Source of the DNA: Mauremys mutica
Taxonomy: Eukaryota; Chordata; Testudines; Geoemydidae
NCBI RefSeq assembly: GCF_020497125.1
Contig: NC_059079.1
Span: 9,083,053 to 9,147,052, forward strand
DNA: 64,000 nt
Direction: 5' to 3'
Shown here: positions 43,180 through 55,099 of the stretch, piece by piece
Position numbering within the stretch: the stretch's first letter is position 1
How the letters are laid out: each line of letters begins with the position of its first letter
The notes under the pieces: model-generated
What the model saw: only the letters and a program-made list of their open reading frames with translations
What the model was told of the DNA's origin: nothing
Database searches by the model: none
Translations under genes and position numbers: made by a program

Positions 43180-43745
43180 CACACACTCATGCAAAGCACC
43201 AGGAGCGGCTAGGAAACCAGCGCTATGCTGGAGGGGTGGGAAGGGGAGCGCGTTGCCCTTGGGAAGGCCGCACTGTGAGCAGAGCTGATTGGTGGGCGGG
43301 GAGGGGAGAGTTCCCGGGTCACGCTCCCCCTCCCCCCCCGTGACACCCAGAGACTGGGCTCTCTCCGCCCCTCCCCAGGCAGGCGCTGGAACCTCGCGCT
43401 GCGGCGGGGCCGCGCTCATTCGCCCTCCCCGGGTCCACGTGCTCTCGGCGAACGTTCTCCGGCGTTCCACGCTCCCCCGCCGAACGCCCCCCGCGCTGCG
43501 CGTGACGCCTCGCGGCTCCGGAGCCTCGCGTCGCTGCCGGCCGCCGAGCCACGTGCGCCCTTGGGCCGCTCTGTCGCCTTCGAGAGCCACCCCCGACCCT
43601 GCCTCCCGCCCGTTCACCGCCACCTCCCAAAAATGCGTCTTAAAACCCAGGTAACGCCCCTCCCCCTCCGGCTCTACGGGCGGCCCGTGGCGCGAGCACC
43701 CCCCAACCCAGTCCGCGCTGGGTGGGGAGGAAGGGGGGCATCTGT
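43180..43745 (+). promoter_or_regulatory. Unique-sequence CpG island, likely promoter
   Basis: A 560-bp CpG-dense segment that shows no inverted ends, TSD or repeat similarity, unlike the CpG-rich MITEs in this window. It carries E-boxes ccacgtg at about 43436 and 43551, GC-boxes (gggcgggg near 43295) and a C-run. On the plus strand it ends with an ATG exon-like stretch and splice donor at 43651. The most economical reading is the 5' end of a host gene transcribed rightward, whose later exons would lie beyond or within the AT-rich DNA to the right. The gene is unidentified. Confidence 0.6.
43633..43650 (+). CDS. Candidate first coding exon (MRLKTQ), donor at 43651
   Basis: aaaATGCGTCTTAAAACCCAG is followed directly by gtaacg, giving six codons M-R-L-K-T-Q and a phase-0 intron start. 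The A at -3 suits initiation. It lies at the 3' side of the CpG island, where first exons commonly sit. I do not recognise a protein that begins this way, and so short a stretch could occur by chance; the upstream frame has no in-frame ATG. No downstream exon was found in the window. Confidence is low as a coding call, higher as a first-exon/donor position. Confidence 0.3.
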
Positions 43746-44504
43746 ATTGATCGACTAGCGCCCTCCCAGGCAGATACTGGGGTGGGAGGATTTAAAATAA
43801 ATGTATTTATTTGGGGGGGGGAGAATATATGGTTTGAAAGCCTGTGCAGATGGAACCTCCTCCCCCCCAGCCCCCTTCTTCACCCACCCCCACCTTCCAG
43901 CTGGCCTCCCACCTCTGCAGGAATCCCTCTTGTGACTTTAAAAAATAGTTTCTTCATGAAACTCCCCCCTCTCCTGGCCTTCATGCCCCTTTCTGGAAGA
44001 GGCAGGACAAAGGGAGGGGAAGGGAAGCGAGCAGAAGGGCTACAACAGGTGCTCTCCTCTTATGCCTGCAGAGACTTGTTTGCCAGATCACTGATGAGCT
44101 TAAAAAAAAGTAAAGGGAACATTTAATTTCACTGATGGAGCCTCTGTGTTACTTCTTTTTTCTTGCCCCACCATGTTTTGTAATAGCCCGCTTGTTCCAA
44201 GAATGTATGTGGAAGAGAATTGTGCTGATGTGACAGGATGGTGATCTCAGCCACCAGACCCAGCCATTACCCCTTTTCCATCACTCAGGAATATCAGTTC
44301 AACCTGTTTATTAATTTAGACTCCGATCTTATAAACTCTTACACAGGAATAATTCCTGTGTGCTAAAGTTCTTCAAGTTAAGCCCATTCATGCTTGTTTG
44401 GAGGATTCAGATTTGTCTCCAGTCCTCTCTGTTGTTAAGTCTGAAAGGTTATTTTCAATGGGAAGATTTTTCTTGTAACTTTGCGTTTAAGTTTAAGGGG
44501 GACA
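43746..44504. other. Presumed intron start, no recognised feature
   Basis: C-rich near 43855-43915 with a G-run at 43813-43820. No exon or repeat recognised. Confidence 0.4.
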
Positions 44505-44605
44505 AGGTGAATAAGGTAATACCTTTTATTGCACCAACTTCTGTTGATGAAAGAGACAAACTTTTGAGTTTCACAGAGCTTTTCTTCAGGTTTGGGTTCC
44601 ACCCC
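44505..44605 (-). repeat. Turtle-type SINE fragment
   Basis: gacaaggtgaataaggtaat, accttttattgcaccaactt and ctgttgatgaaagagacaaa with cagagcttttcttcaggttt match the segment at 8541. Confidence 0.7.
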
Positions 44606-44873
44606 AGCCAGGATCTGGGCACACCACCATTCACTTACTGACTATGGAAACTTTGAGTAGAACTACACATGATGGCAGAATTCATGTCTGATATCTTACC
44701 AGGGAGCACACATTTCTTATTCCAGGGTTTGTTCATTAAGTTGGTCAGTCCTTAACCACAGCTCCTGCTGATTTCATGGGAGTTCAGTTCTTTTGTATAT
44801 TTTACTCTGAGGCTTTATTAAGGGTTCTGCTTTATCTTTCTATATTATATGGAAGACCACATAATGTTTCAGA

Positions 44874-45101
44874 CAGGGGTTCTCAAACTGTGGATCAGGA
44901 TCCCCAAGTGGGTCGCAACCCCATTTTAATGGGGCTGCCAAGGCTGGTGTTAGTCTTGCTGGGGCCAGGAGCTGAAACCTGAGCCCCCCAACCCAGGGCG
45001 AAGGTTACATGCCTCCCACCCAGGGCAGAAGCACTTGGGCTTCAGCTTTGCCCCCCTCCCTCAGAAGGGGGTCATGGCGCAATGAAGTTTGAGAACCACT
45101 G
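44874..45101. mobile_element. hAT-type MITE
   Basis: A 228-bp element with ends caggggttctcaaactgtgg and agtttgagaaccactg, close inverted partners of the classic hAT form. The interior has gggtcgcaaccccattttaatggggctgcc. The flanking 8-mers (gtttcaga, atttattc) do not match, so the TSD has decayed or one border is off. Confidence 0.8.
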
Positions 45102-46617
45102 ATTTATTCCATACTGGCTGTTCAATTTTGGGCCAAAATGTAGCCCTTTTTAAAAAAAAAAAAAAAAAAAAAAGAGGCCAGGGAGAGCAGCTTACAATGT
45201 TATTTTTGTAAAATTAAAAATGGTTTCCTTCCATTTTTTAATATTTATGGTTGGTTTCCTTGCATTGTGGGAATCTTGAGTACAAGAGCACTGTGCTAGT
45301 AAATGAGAAGCAGAAGGTGCAACAGACTCAAAGCAAAAATGAAATCGACAGTCTGCTTTTACTGTACAAGCTGAGTGAAATGCAGAACAATGAAGTAAGC
45401 CTAAATGGTGAAAAGTAAATTAGATTTTTAAATTAAGTCATGTTTGAAGATGTTAGAAAGTTATCACATTTATTTCATTGTTCATACTCTGAGGTGTTTT
45501 AGGAACAGGTAAGGAAAGATAAATCATACCAAAATAATTTGTGACACTTAAAAAAATCCGTTATATTGTGAAGCTTATTTGCTATGCAGAGGAAAAGCCC
45601 TTTGCGCAGCAACAAGCATTTATTCCATGTGCTGTGTAGAAAAAAATTGCCTAAATGCAAAATGAATATCTGGCTTTGGTAGTGGGGAGGTCTTTCCATT
45701 CATGAGGGGGTATGAATGCTCCCCTGGATGGTGGTGGTTTGGGTATTTTACACTAGTCACCAGCCCCAGATTTGGTGTTGGTAGCAAGGGACTGAGCTTA
45801 TGTACATACATTTTTTTTTTTTTACATTTCAAGGGTTCTTGGGGGTTCAGTTAACATTTTTTTAACCAAATGCTAGAAAGTAATAAACTTATACAATTTT
45901 CTAAGTGCTGGAAGAGCAATATCTCAGATTTAGAAGCTAGAACCGAAGTAAGTAGAATTTCAAGTAAAACCTATGGCTACAGGGCTGGTTTAAACAGTAT
46001 GAGCTTCGTGGGAGCCTGGATGGGGAGGAAGAAGGTAAGATATGCCTGCTCCAAACAATCTGCCTAATTGGTTTGTAAACCTGGGGGGCGGAGGGGTATC
46101 ACCAATTTGATGTCTTTGCAAAGGAGCCAAAAAATGCTGCTACTGGCTCTGGGACCTCTCTTACTTTGTGGTGGTGAAATACAGAGAACAACCATTGTTT
46201 GGGGCTGATAAGGAATTCAAGCTTGGAGATGGAAGAGCTGTGGCTGATTGTCTCCTGGCTGTCCTGGGAGACCTGATCAGATGGAGTTGATAGCACTCTT
46301 GATCTATGTCTGTCAATTCTTTGTTTTGGGGGAGATAACTCACTTGTGTATCCTTCATGAGAAATAAATGCAAAAGGACTGTGGAAGTGAAATAACTCCA
46401 AAACAACAAAATGGCAGCTCCAATCCTATTTCTTACGACCTTTGTGAAGGGTAACTGGCTTCAAAGCCTGATTCTCCCACTCCTCGCAGGAAGGGCCTGA
46501 GTGTGAACTCTGCAGCCTCCTGAAACCTGTGACATAATCACTGTTGCTCTTGCTAGCTCAGGGGTCAAGTTGTGCTGGTATGTGGCAGCATACTGAACCA
46601 AAACTTCTCTGGTCTAC
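45102..46617. other. No recognisable feature; one long poly-A run
   Basis: A 22-nt A-run at 45152-45173. Otherwise nothing recognised. Confidence 0.5.
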
Positions 46618-46857
46618 TAATTTACTATTGAATCCCGTGGCACCTTATAGACTAACAGACGTTTTGCAGCATGAGCTTTCGTGGGTGAATACCCACTTCT
46701 TCGGATGCAAGTGGTCCACTTGCATCCGAAGAAGTGGGTATTCACCCACGAAAGCTCATGCTGCAAAACGTCTGTTAGTCTATAAGGTGCCACGGGATTC
46801 TTTGCTGCTTCTACAGAACCAGACTAACACGGCTACCCCTCTGATAATTTACTATTG
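46618..46857 (-). mobile_element. Fold-back SINE inside a 13-bp target-site duplication
   Basis: The duplication taatttactattg stands at 46618-46630 and again at 46845-46857. Between them lies a SINE read on the minus strand from 46844 (tcagaggggtagccgtgtta, the tRNA-like head) to 46716, followed by a 1-nt spacer (46715) and an exact inverted copy of its last 85 bp at 46630-46714. The arms match at all 85 positions (first arm 46630-46714, second 46716-46800); the outermost arm base coincides with the last TSD base. Because a single TSD encloses the whole, the inverted half seems to have arisen during, not after, insertion. The SINE shares the ctcatgctgcaaaacgtctg core of the turtle families. 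Confidence 0.9.
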
Positions 46858-49055
46858 TAGTTTTAAAAGTTAAGTGTCTGGCCCTTGTGGTTGCAGAGCT
46901 GACTTTCCAAATGAAGACTAGTACTAAATCTGCATCTAGATAGAAGCAATAGATGTGAGACATAGCAGCTTTCCCCATTTTGCTTAATGGGGTGCTGGTG
47001 CTAAAATCTGAAGATAAAATGTTGAAATTTAAGTTAACTGTTTCACTGCTGATCATTTTGAAAGTAGTATCCAGATATTGTGTGTGGAGCTTTCCCTTCT
47101 CTCCCACTCTGACTTCTGGGGCTATTACAGCTGGCAGTCAAAGGAGGGGGAAATAGCTCTTCATGTGCCCCCCCCCCCCCCCGCGTAGAATAAAGTCCAT
47201 GGTGTATTTTTCTAAATAATTTTAGATTGTTTCTGCTATTTATTTTTTTTCTATTTGAGTTTCCATCAGTATTAATTGTTATACTGTACAAACAATTGGC
47301 ATGGCAACAGTTTTGAAGAGCAGCAAAGGTATTTCGAATGTGAATGTATCCATGTGGAAATGTGGATGGAGCAGTAAAACTCTCATGTTCACAGTTGAAG
47401 TCCTGTTAGTTGTGCTGCCTTTCAGTCTTAGGGGAAGTACGTTCCCAACAGTAAACCTGTGTGAAACATTGCTTTCTAAGCTGCCTTAGCTACCTGGATA
47501 CTGGTAAAACATCTTGCAGAATTCAGTATCATTGATAGATGCTGATATCTTTACATCTCATCAATAGTAAATATGGACCCATTCAGTATGTGTTAACGGT
47601 ATTATAATTATATACATCATAATAAAGTAATCCTGTTCAGCACAGAAGGATGGCTGTATAAAAGAACTAGTCAGAAGAAGGCATAATTTGTCATGTTATC
47701 TCATAAAGTTAAATTTACGTGCAATTCTCTTTGGTTCTGCCATATCTAATGATTTTGCAATGGAAAAACCCCATGTTTAACACAAAACAAACAAACCTGA
47801 GGATTTAACCAGCAAGCTAGAAAATGATGATTCAAAACTAATAGTGACCAAAGAACTTCCTGATTGTTTACAATTAGCCTGTGTGCTTTATAGAACTGAT
47901 CCAGAATTATTTTTCTTAGAAAGTACTGTGTGTATGCTAGTGTTTTTTTTAAAATAGCTCTAGCTGATTTTTCTTACATCTCAACTTTTAATTAGAAAAT
48001 GTATTTGATAATTATGGTCTACCTGTTTAGGTTTTGTTCTGTTTATAAATGCTGCCTTAATACAGCCCTGATCTTTCTCTCAGGTCTTGCATGGTAGTTT
48101 TCCTTTGGGTTTAAAGGAAATGATGATCAGCCTTATGCTTGTTCTGTTTCCAGGTGCCAGTAAAAGAGACTCTTTGGAAATGATAGCTCAACAAACAGAC
48201 GTTTAATGTTCTACAGTGACCTACTACAGTTAGTCATAGATTGACTTTAAAATGTTGAGTGCTTAAAACCAGACCAAAATGAGTTTCTCAGGTTTCCTCA
48301 GTGGTTTGGTTTTGGGTTTTATTTTTCTCTGGTGGGGCAAGAGGGCTACAGTGGAGGATCTAAACAACTATATTTGTTGTTTGTAATCTATTTTTGTCTG
48401 CTTATTTTTCCCCAATACCTGTTTGTTGCTGATGTAACATGAAATCAAATAGAACATTTTTTAATCTCTTGAAAGAAGGGATATCGTGCTGAAAGTCAGT
48501 GTATACTATGTAGTATAAAGAGCATGACTTTGAGTGGGCTTGGTGCCCCATTATCAAAAGGTGACAGTTACAAAGTTTTACAGTTGCTTATTCACATGAT
48601 TGATGCAGGTTTGTGAAATTCCAAAACTGTGCAAAAGCATCTGGTAGTCTTGTTGAAAGAATAAATTTATTTTTACAAGATAAAACGTTTTTAAAAGAAC
48701 ACATCAGTACTGATTTAGAATTAGAAAAAATAATGATGTGAGCAATTCAGTACCCTGATGTGATTTTAAATTTGGTATATGCTGGTGATTTGGGGATTGT
48801 GAAAGTTCATTTTCAGATGTGTTTTGCTTTAGTACACTGCTTTGACACTGGGGGGGAAAGGCAAAATAAAAACTATATTTTGCACTCTTGTATTCTCTCT
48901 GATTATGTAGCAACAGTAGTTAATTAACAGTATTCTTCTCAGAGCTGTGCTGACATTATTTCCAGTATACTAGAAAGGAAGCAAAAAAGCCATATAAATT
49001 CTGGTTTCAGTTAAGAGTGGGAAAAAAATGTTTGCCAAGTTAAAAGGGAGAAAAT
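46858..49055. other. AT-rich DNA
   Basis: A C-run at 47165-47182 is the only simple repeat. No exon was recognised downstream of the CpG island. Confidence 0.5.
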
Positions 49056-49143
49056 AGAGATTTAGACCATAGGACTAACAGGATTCTTGGGTTCTATTCC
49101 TGACTTTTTCCCAGGCTCTCTTTTGGAGCTTGAACAAGTCACT

Positions 49144-49256
49144 TAAGCCTGTTCTACACTTAAGTTTTACCAGCATCACTATGTCAGTTAGGGGAATGAC
49201 AGATTTTTCTCTCTTTAACCAACATAGCTATGCCGATGGAAGCTCATGTGTAGACT
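49144..49256. mobile_element. Palindromic Harbinger-type MITE
   Basis: Ends agcctgttctacacttaagt and catgtgtagacttat face each other. The interior has catcactatgtcagttaggg facing ctttaaccaacatagctatg. Confidence 0.7.
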
Positions 49257-49660
49257 TATGGTACATCTACACTGGAAACGTCAAAGCGCTGCTGCAGGAA
49301 CACTCCCACAGCAGCGCTTTGAAGTGCGAGTGTGGTCGCACGCGAGCACTGGGAGAGAGCTCTCCCAGCGCTCCTGGTAATCCACCTCCATGAGGGGATT
49401 AGCTCCGAGTGCAGCTCCCGGCACTCAGAGCCAGTCCACACTAGAGCTTTAAAGCTCTCAGACTTGCTGCGCTCACCAGCAAATTAGAGCACTATAAAAA
49501 CACACCCACCCGAGTACAGCAAGTGCCGCACTGTAAAGCGCCAGTGTAAACAGTGCCCCAGCGCTGGGAGCTACGCCTCTCATCTCGCTGCGACCACACA
49601 AGCCGCGTTAAAGCGCTGCCATGGCAGTGCTTTAGTGTTGCCAGAGTAGACTAGCCCTTA
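49257..49660. mobile_element. Harbinger-type MITE, CpG-rich
   Basis: Ends tatggtacatctacactgga and ccagagtagactagccctta are inverted. The left part contains the hairpin caaagcgctgctg facing cagcagcgctttg and the 12-bp self-complementary gagagctctcccagcgct region. Related words (aaagcgctgc) recur near the right end. Confidence 0.75.
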
Positions 49661-49780
49661 GGCTTGTGTGATTTTCTGACCCTCTGCGTCTCAATTGAGT
49701 TGTTTATAAGATGTAGAACTCTTGTTTGTGGAGCGTTTGAGAGCATTGGGTGAAAGGCCCTAGGTAACTGAAAAGTGATA

Positions 49781-50512
49781 TTATTGTGGCCTGCTCCAAG
49801 ACCCCTCTTCATTTCTTCCATAATACAGTTATCCTAATGGTAGCAAAAAGCACCCTCTGGATATACACAGACTGAAATAAATTCAAGTTTGTGAGCCTTC
49901 ACAGGTTCCAAAGACCTTGTTGAGAGTAAGTGTACTTTACTGGTTGGTCAGGAGAGGCCTCAATCTTGGTACAAGGAGAGTCAGTGCCATATTTTTCCAA
50001 TTTGCTCTGTAGTGAGGAAGCTCAAGGCTACTGCATATGAAAGAGAGAGTGCCAAAACCTTTGGAGTAATGAGATTGGTGGTGCCTCTTTACTCATGTGA
50101 GATCAGCGACTGACCTTGCAGCTTCAGAGATTAAAAAAAAAAGTATTTTTCAAGTTAGTAATGTTCTGAATGCTCCTCTTACACAGGTCATCTGGCTTTG
50201 GAGCATTATTCTAAAGCTGCTGGATTTTGCAATATTATATGCAGGTAACCTTTAAAACATGGGTTTATGTAGAGGTGAAATAGTATTTCTGTCAGTGTCT
50301 TGTATAACACTGCCAAAGGGTGAGTGAGAAGTTCAGCAGCAATAAATCCTGCCAATGTAGAGTGAGACTTCATGCCGTGCTAGGGAGCTCCAGTCCATCA
50401 GATAATTTCCATTGCCTGTGAAGTCTGCTTTTATTCTTTTAAATGACTCGACATCTCTTCTTTCTCTGATCTGTCCTATTTTCCCCACCATCGTGTGCTG
50501 ACTCAACAGTAA
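49781..50512. other. No recognisable feature
   Basis: Nothing recognised. Confidence 0.5.
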
Positions 50513-50960
50513 GGCTATGTGTCGTTACACGCCACAGTGAAACGTCCACTGTGTCCATGTTGTGGTGTGTAGCTGTGTGTGTCAGTGAACAGCCCTGGCA
50601 GAGGGGAGACAGCAGGGAAAGGCTTCATCCTCTCACCAGTTGGAGCCTTTCCGTTCTGCCAGAGTTTCTCTGCGGCAGAGAGAGGGCTCCAGCAGCAGGG
50701 AACTGGCAGAGCCTTTCGCACTTCCTCCCACCTGCCAGTGCCTTGCTCCGCTGCTGGAGCTTTCCTGCGATGGAGAAAGGCTCCTCCAGCAGGACACTAC
50801 GCTGCTAAAAATAGCAGTGTTGATTGAGAGGCACAGCTTGGGCAAAGAGAGAACTGTGTAGCCCACAACCTTTACACTCCTAAGCTGTGCCTCACTGTCT
50901 GCACTGCTGGTGTATGTACGCTACGTACGGCTGAAAGAAGCGTACGTTGTAGATGCACCT
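50513..50960. mobile_element. Nonautonomous element, about 450 bp, Harbinger-like ends
   Basis: Ends taaggctatgtgtcgttaca and gaagcgtacgttgtagatgc are weakly inverted. The interior has agagggctccagcagcaggg, cactacgctgctaaaaatag and gcacagcttgggcaaagaga, the words of a MITE recurrent in turtle DNA. Overlapping open frames on both strands are a by-product of its composition. Confidence 0.6.
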
Positions 50961-52110
50961 GGCTGGCCTGAAAGTTAAGGTTTCCCACTTCATCAGCAGG
51001 ACCTTAAAGGGAGTGAACTTGCTGTCTGTCCACATTTCCCACAGCTGGCAGGGTGACTGTAGGGGTGAGAAACTCACTGCCTGGCCCAGATATCTTCCTC
51101 TGGTAGCAGAAGGGAAGGAAGCTAATAGCCAGGCTTCTGCCCTCTGGCCTCCCCCGCCCCCCGTTATGCTCTGACCCTGTATGCTGTGACAGCATGGAAC
51201 ACACCCCTCCACTCCCCTTACACAGATGGTCTAGCTAATGAGTAAATTTCTGAAGGAAGTAGAGATGTGAATCAGGATGATTAACGTAACATCCATAGCT
51301 ATATTTTAAAAATCAGATCAAAAAGTAAATGCAAGAGCTGGATGTAGGATGTTTTATAGGTCTTTAAAAAAAAGTTTTCTATCGAGACTTTTAGATGGTC
51401 TCTCCCCCCCCCCCCAGGTGTTGGGGTTGGGAGGTGTTTGAAGATAGGATAAATAAAAAGTTAAATTTCAATCCTCCACTAAACGCTTTCAGAGATTAAG
51501 GGTATACAGATTATTGTCTTCCTACCATCCATGTTCTCTAAAATCAAGTTTCTTCACTTCCTGTCCATGGTGAAAGGCTCTTTTTCCTGTCTGCACAGTT
51601 ATGCCTTTCACTTTTTAAGCTTCTCTTGATGGTTTTATTTGATACCCTCCTCGCTATCCATTCTGGTGATATATTCTTATTTACAATCCCACCATCCAGC
51701 AAGATGAACGGAAGTTTGAAACCCTTTCCTGTAAAGCTTTTCACAGGGACCGAGTAATCCTGCCTGCAGACTCTGGTTTCTTTCCTGTTGAAATTTCAGA
51801 CGCTCATTTAAGAGAGGAAATGGTTTTCCTCAGTGTGTTAGAACATGTTCTTCTGATAAGGATAAATTGAGGTACAAGCTAGACGTTAGGAAAGAACTTG
51901 AGATATTGGGCCCAATCCACAGTGAAAGTCCAGGTGATGTGCAAAGGTGACTTTCACACTAATGTACACTCCCCTGATTCTCATGCTGCTCTCTGCAGGC
52001 TGTTCCTTCTGCAGCCTCTTCCCACTGAAGCCTGCTCTCTCTTATGCTGGGTTGAAATGGACAGAGAGCCAAAAATGCAGTTTAGGATGAATGTGCCATT
52101 TGGGATGTCA
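50961..52110. other. No recognisable feature
   Basis: A C-run at about 51405-51416. No repeat or gene recognised. Confidence 0.5.
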
Positions 52111-52660
52111 TACAAGATTAGGGTTGGAAGAGACCTCAGGAGGTATCTAGTCCAACCTCCTGCTCAAACCAGGACCAACACCAACTGAATCATCCCAGCC
52201 AGGGCTTTGTCAAGCCAGGCCTTAAAAACCTCTAAGGATGAAGATTCCACCATGTCACTAGGTAACCCATTCCAGTGCTTCATCACCCTCCTAGTGAAAG
52301 TGTTTCCTTATATCCAACCTAGACCCCCCCACTGCAATTTGAGACCATTGCTTCTTGTTCTGTCATCTACTACTATTGAGAACAGCTGAGCTCCATCCTC
52401 TTTGGAACCCCCCCTTCAGGTAGTTGAAGGCTACTATCAAATCCCCCCTCACTCTTCTCTTCTGCAGACTAAACAAGTCCAGTTCCCTCAGCCTCTCCTT
52501 GTAACTCATGTGCCTCAACTCCTGATCATTTTCATTGACCTTCGCTGGACGCTCTCCAATTTGTCCACATCCTTTCTGTAGTGGGGGGCCCAAAACTGAC
52601 GCAATACTCCAGATGTGGCTTCACCGGTGCCTAATAAAGGGGAATAATCACATCCACCAA
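52111..52660 (-). repeat. Decayed CR1 LINE 3' end
   Basis: gattagggttggaagagacc with ctagtccaacctcctgctca is the reversed tail. Next come the reversed C-terminal blocks such as cattccagtgcttcatcacc and ttcccttagcc-type sequence, ending near the ccagatgtggcttcaccggt (RPHLEY) block. Frame breaks and small deletions set it apart from the intact copy at 23.7 kb. Confidence 0.85.
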
Positions 52661-53715
52661 GCAGAGGAGACCTCCTCCTACTCATTCAGGAGTAAGGGGC
52701 CTTTTCTCCAGAGAGAAAAAGGCCTCTCTTTCTGAAGCTGTCCTAGATCTGGTGGAGCACTTACAGTATTCGATGGAATGTAAACGTCCCTTGAGGTAAC
52801 AAAATCTGAAGAGTTTAGGATGGAATTTGCCTGGGGACCTACGAAGGAAAGCATGCACTAGGAGCTCTTGCTCAAGAATATTCTTGGCTTCTCTGGTTCT
52901 CAAATGGGACTGAGGCCCTGGTATTTACCACATGATCTAGGTCACATTGGAGGGCATCTCCTTGAAGAAAGTGAATCTTTAAATGAAGTTCAGAGCCAAA
53001 AATCTCCAGACCAGGGAGGTGAGCAGCAGGAAATGGCAAGCCTTGCCTGTCTTAATGATATTCTATACATCAACAGCCTCCATGACAGCAACAAAAAAAA
53101 AGTGGATTACCAAGAGAACAAGGTCTAATATTTTCCTCATCTCTCTCAGCTGTTAGTTATAGCAGTTTACGTTCCTCTCAAGATCTGTGATTCATAGAAG
53201 TGACACCTAGTAGAAGGAAGAAAGAATTGAAGGCAAAGCTAAGGCCGTTCAGTGCGTCCTTGTATTGCATCCTCCAAGTGAAACCTAAATAGTTTAGGTT
53301 GATCTCGATGGAGCAGCTCTAGTAATAGCTGGGTTAGTCCTGAAGGATGCAAGCTGCTTTCCCACCTTTCCAAAGACAAGGCTGTGTGGCTTGTTATCAA
53401 AGCTTCCTTCACAATCATGATGGTTAGAAACATAATTTTGTTTTAAAATGAGCAGCTTGGATTCTGGAACACAATTCTCAGCAAATTCCACAGCTGCAAA
53501 ACAGCAGGATCCCCAAATATAAATGAGTTCCACTGTAACTTATGACTGTGCAAGGCAACAATCATATGAAAATAGCAACGCTGAAAAACTGGAAGGCAGT
53601 GGCTTGTGGCTGGATAGGTTAAACATATCTCATTCCATTGCTGGAATGAATTTATATTCTTTCTGGCAGTTTTCCTGAAGTTTTATAGGGATTCCCCAAT
53701 GCAACAACAAGCAAT
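52661..53715. other. Unassigned, possibly decayed retroelement
   Basis: Several open frames of 60-86 codons, none with a motif I can defend. A relation to the RT fragment at 56.6 kb is possible but not shown. Confidence 0.3.
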
Positions 53716-53728
53716 CTTTCTTTTAATA

Positions 53729-53953
53729 AAAACAGGAGTACTTGTGGCACCTTAAAGACTAACAAAATTATTTTAGCATGAGCTTTCGTGAGCTAAAGCT
53801 CACTTCTTCGGATGCATAGAATGGAACACACAGACAGGAGATATTTATACATACAGAGAACATGAAAAGGTGGAAGTATGCATACCAACAGGCAGAGTCT
53901 AATCAATTGAGATGGTTTGCGGATACAGACTAACACGGCTGCTACTCTGAAAC
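53729..53953 (-). mobile_element. Complete turtle-type SINE with 13-bp TSD
   Basis: The duplication ctttcttttaata occurs at 53716-53728 and 53954-53966. On the minus strand it begins with tttcagagtagcagccgtgt and ctgtatccgcaaaccatctc and ends with cacctttaagg-type sequence near gtgccacaagtactcctgtt. Unlike the copy at 46.6 kb it has no inverted duplication, so it serves as a normal reference. Confidence 0.88.
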
Positions 53954-53966
53954 CTTTCTTTTAATA

Positions 53967-55099
53967 GTATCACTAGATGCATTGTAACTTGTGCCTAGAC
54001 ATACTCTGATCTGTTCAGATAAAACTTAATTGTATTTCTGACATTGCTCAATAAGGGATCTTTAAAACTCACCTAGCAAACTAGAAGGGCTCTATTTTTA
54101 ACATTGTTCCAAAGATGTGCAATGGAACCTAAAAATATTACTATGCATCAGGTGAAAATACACTTTTTAAAATGTGTTTCATGGGAGAGCCAATAACAGC
54201 TGTTGGCCTACCAAGTAAAGAACATTTATAGTTTAAAGAAACTTTAATATTTAGAGGAGATGTTAGTTTGTCTTTAAAATTTCCATAAGCAAAGGGCTGG
54301 CTTAACAAGAGAAATCTATAATTATCCTACAGCACTTTTCACAGAGAAAAACTTTCAGTGTTGGTGCCTCAGCAAAATTCCAATGAACGTACTTAATCTC
54401 TTTTCCCCTCAGTTCTTCCCTGAAATTGAAACTGCGTAGGTTATCTTTTACCTTCTGTCCAAGCAGTATGATTGTGCACTATACAACAGTGTGCTTTACT
54501 AGCTAACATGGAAATTTCAGTTTGTGAAGTGGTTTGGGACCTTTTGGATTAAAGGCATCATATAAATGTAAAATGCAATGAAAATATTAACCAATAATTT
54601 CCACTGACATTTCTGGGGACTACTGAGGACTCAACACTTTGAAAATCAGGCCACTTATTTAGGAGCCTAAATTCAAGCATTTTTTTTAAATATGGACCTA
54701 TGTACTGAAAGTGCAAGTGTGAAAGTTTCCAAAGTGGGTGTCGCCTCTTCTGCCCCAGGAGCTCACATTATCCTGACCAAATAATCTTTAAAAACACCAT
54801 CAACCCTTAATATATTTAGCTATTAAAGCCCTTGACAAAACCTCAGAACTCCTTTGCATCCTCAAATACAACAAAACAAGAGATTGCTTTTACGGAAAGG
54901 TTGTGAGTGTTCAAGATAAGAAGCCTCCTTCCTGAGCATATCTACTTTGCCCACCAACACCGGAATAATCTGCCCACAAAAACCAGCCCAGCATAAGGGT
55001 CATTCTCCAGTGCTGCAGAGCTAATGTGGGGGCTCATGCCTCACATGATCCCTGTTGCAGATTTAACAGATGAACAGGGGTGCCGGTAAGGAGAATGGG
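53967..55099. other. Mostly featureless, traces of two old repeats
   Basis: 54520-54575 (gtggtttgggaccttttgga, ttaaaggcatcatataaatg) looks like a MIR/LINE tail. 54605-54690 resembles the old repeat near 4020-4090. Nothing else is recognised. Confidence 0.4.

Larger units (their letters stand above)
49056..49780 (+). repeat. MIR copy split by two MITEs
   Basis: The MIR head and core run to 49143 (ttcttgggttctattcctga, gaacaagtcactta) and resume at 49661 with ggcttgtgtgattttctgac and cctctgcgtctcaattgagt, the next MIR block. The two MITEs between them entered the same site or one beside the other. Confidence 0.6.

Noticed and set aside
46630..46800. Assembly artefact (fold-back chimera)
   Set aside because: Not fully excluded, but the 13-bp TSD outside the structure and the normal SINE head on only one side are hard to explain by a read artefact.
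50551..51212. Overlapping open frames of 66-106 codons
   Set aside because: They fall in or beside the nonautonomous element at 50513-50960 and show no conserved motif.
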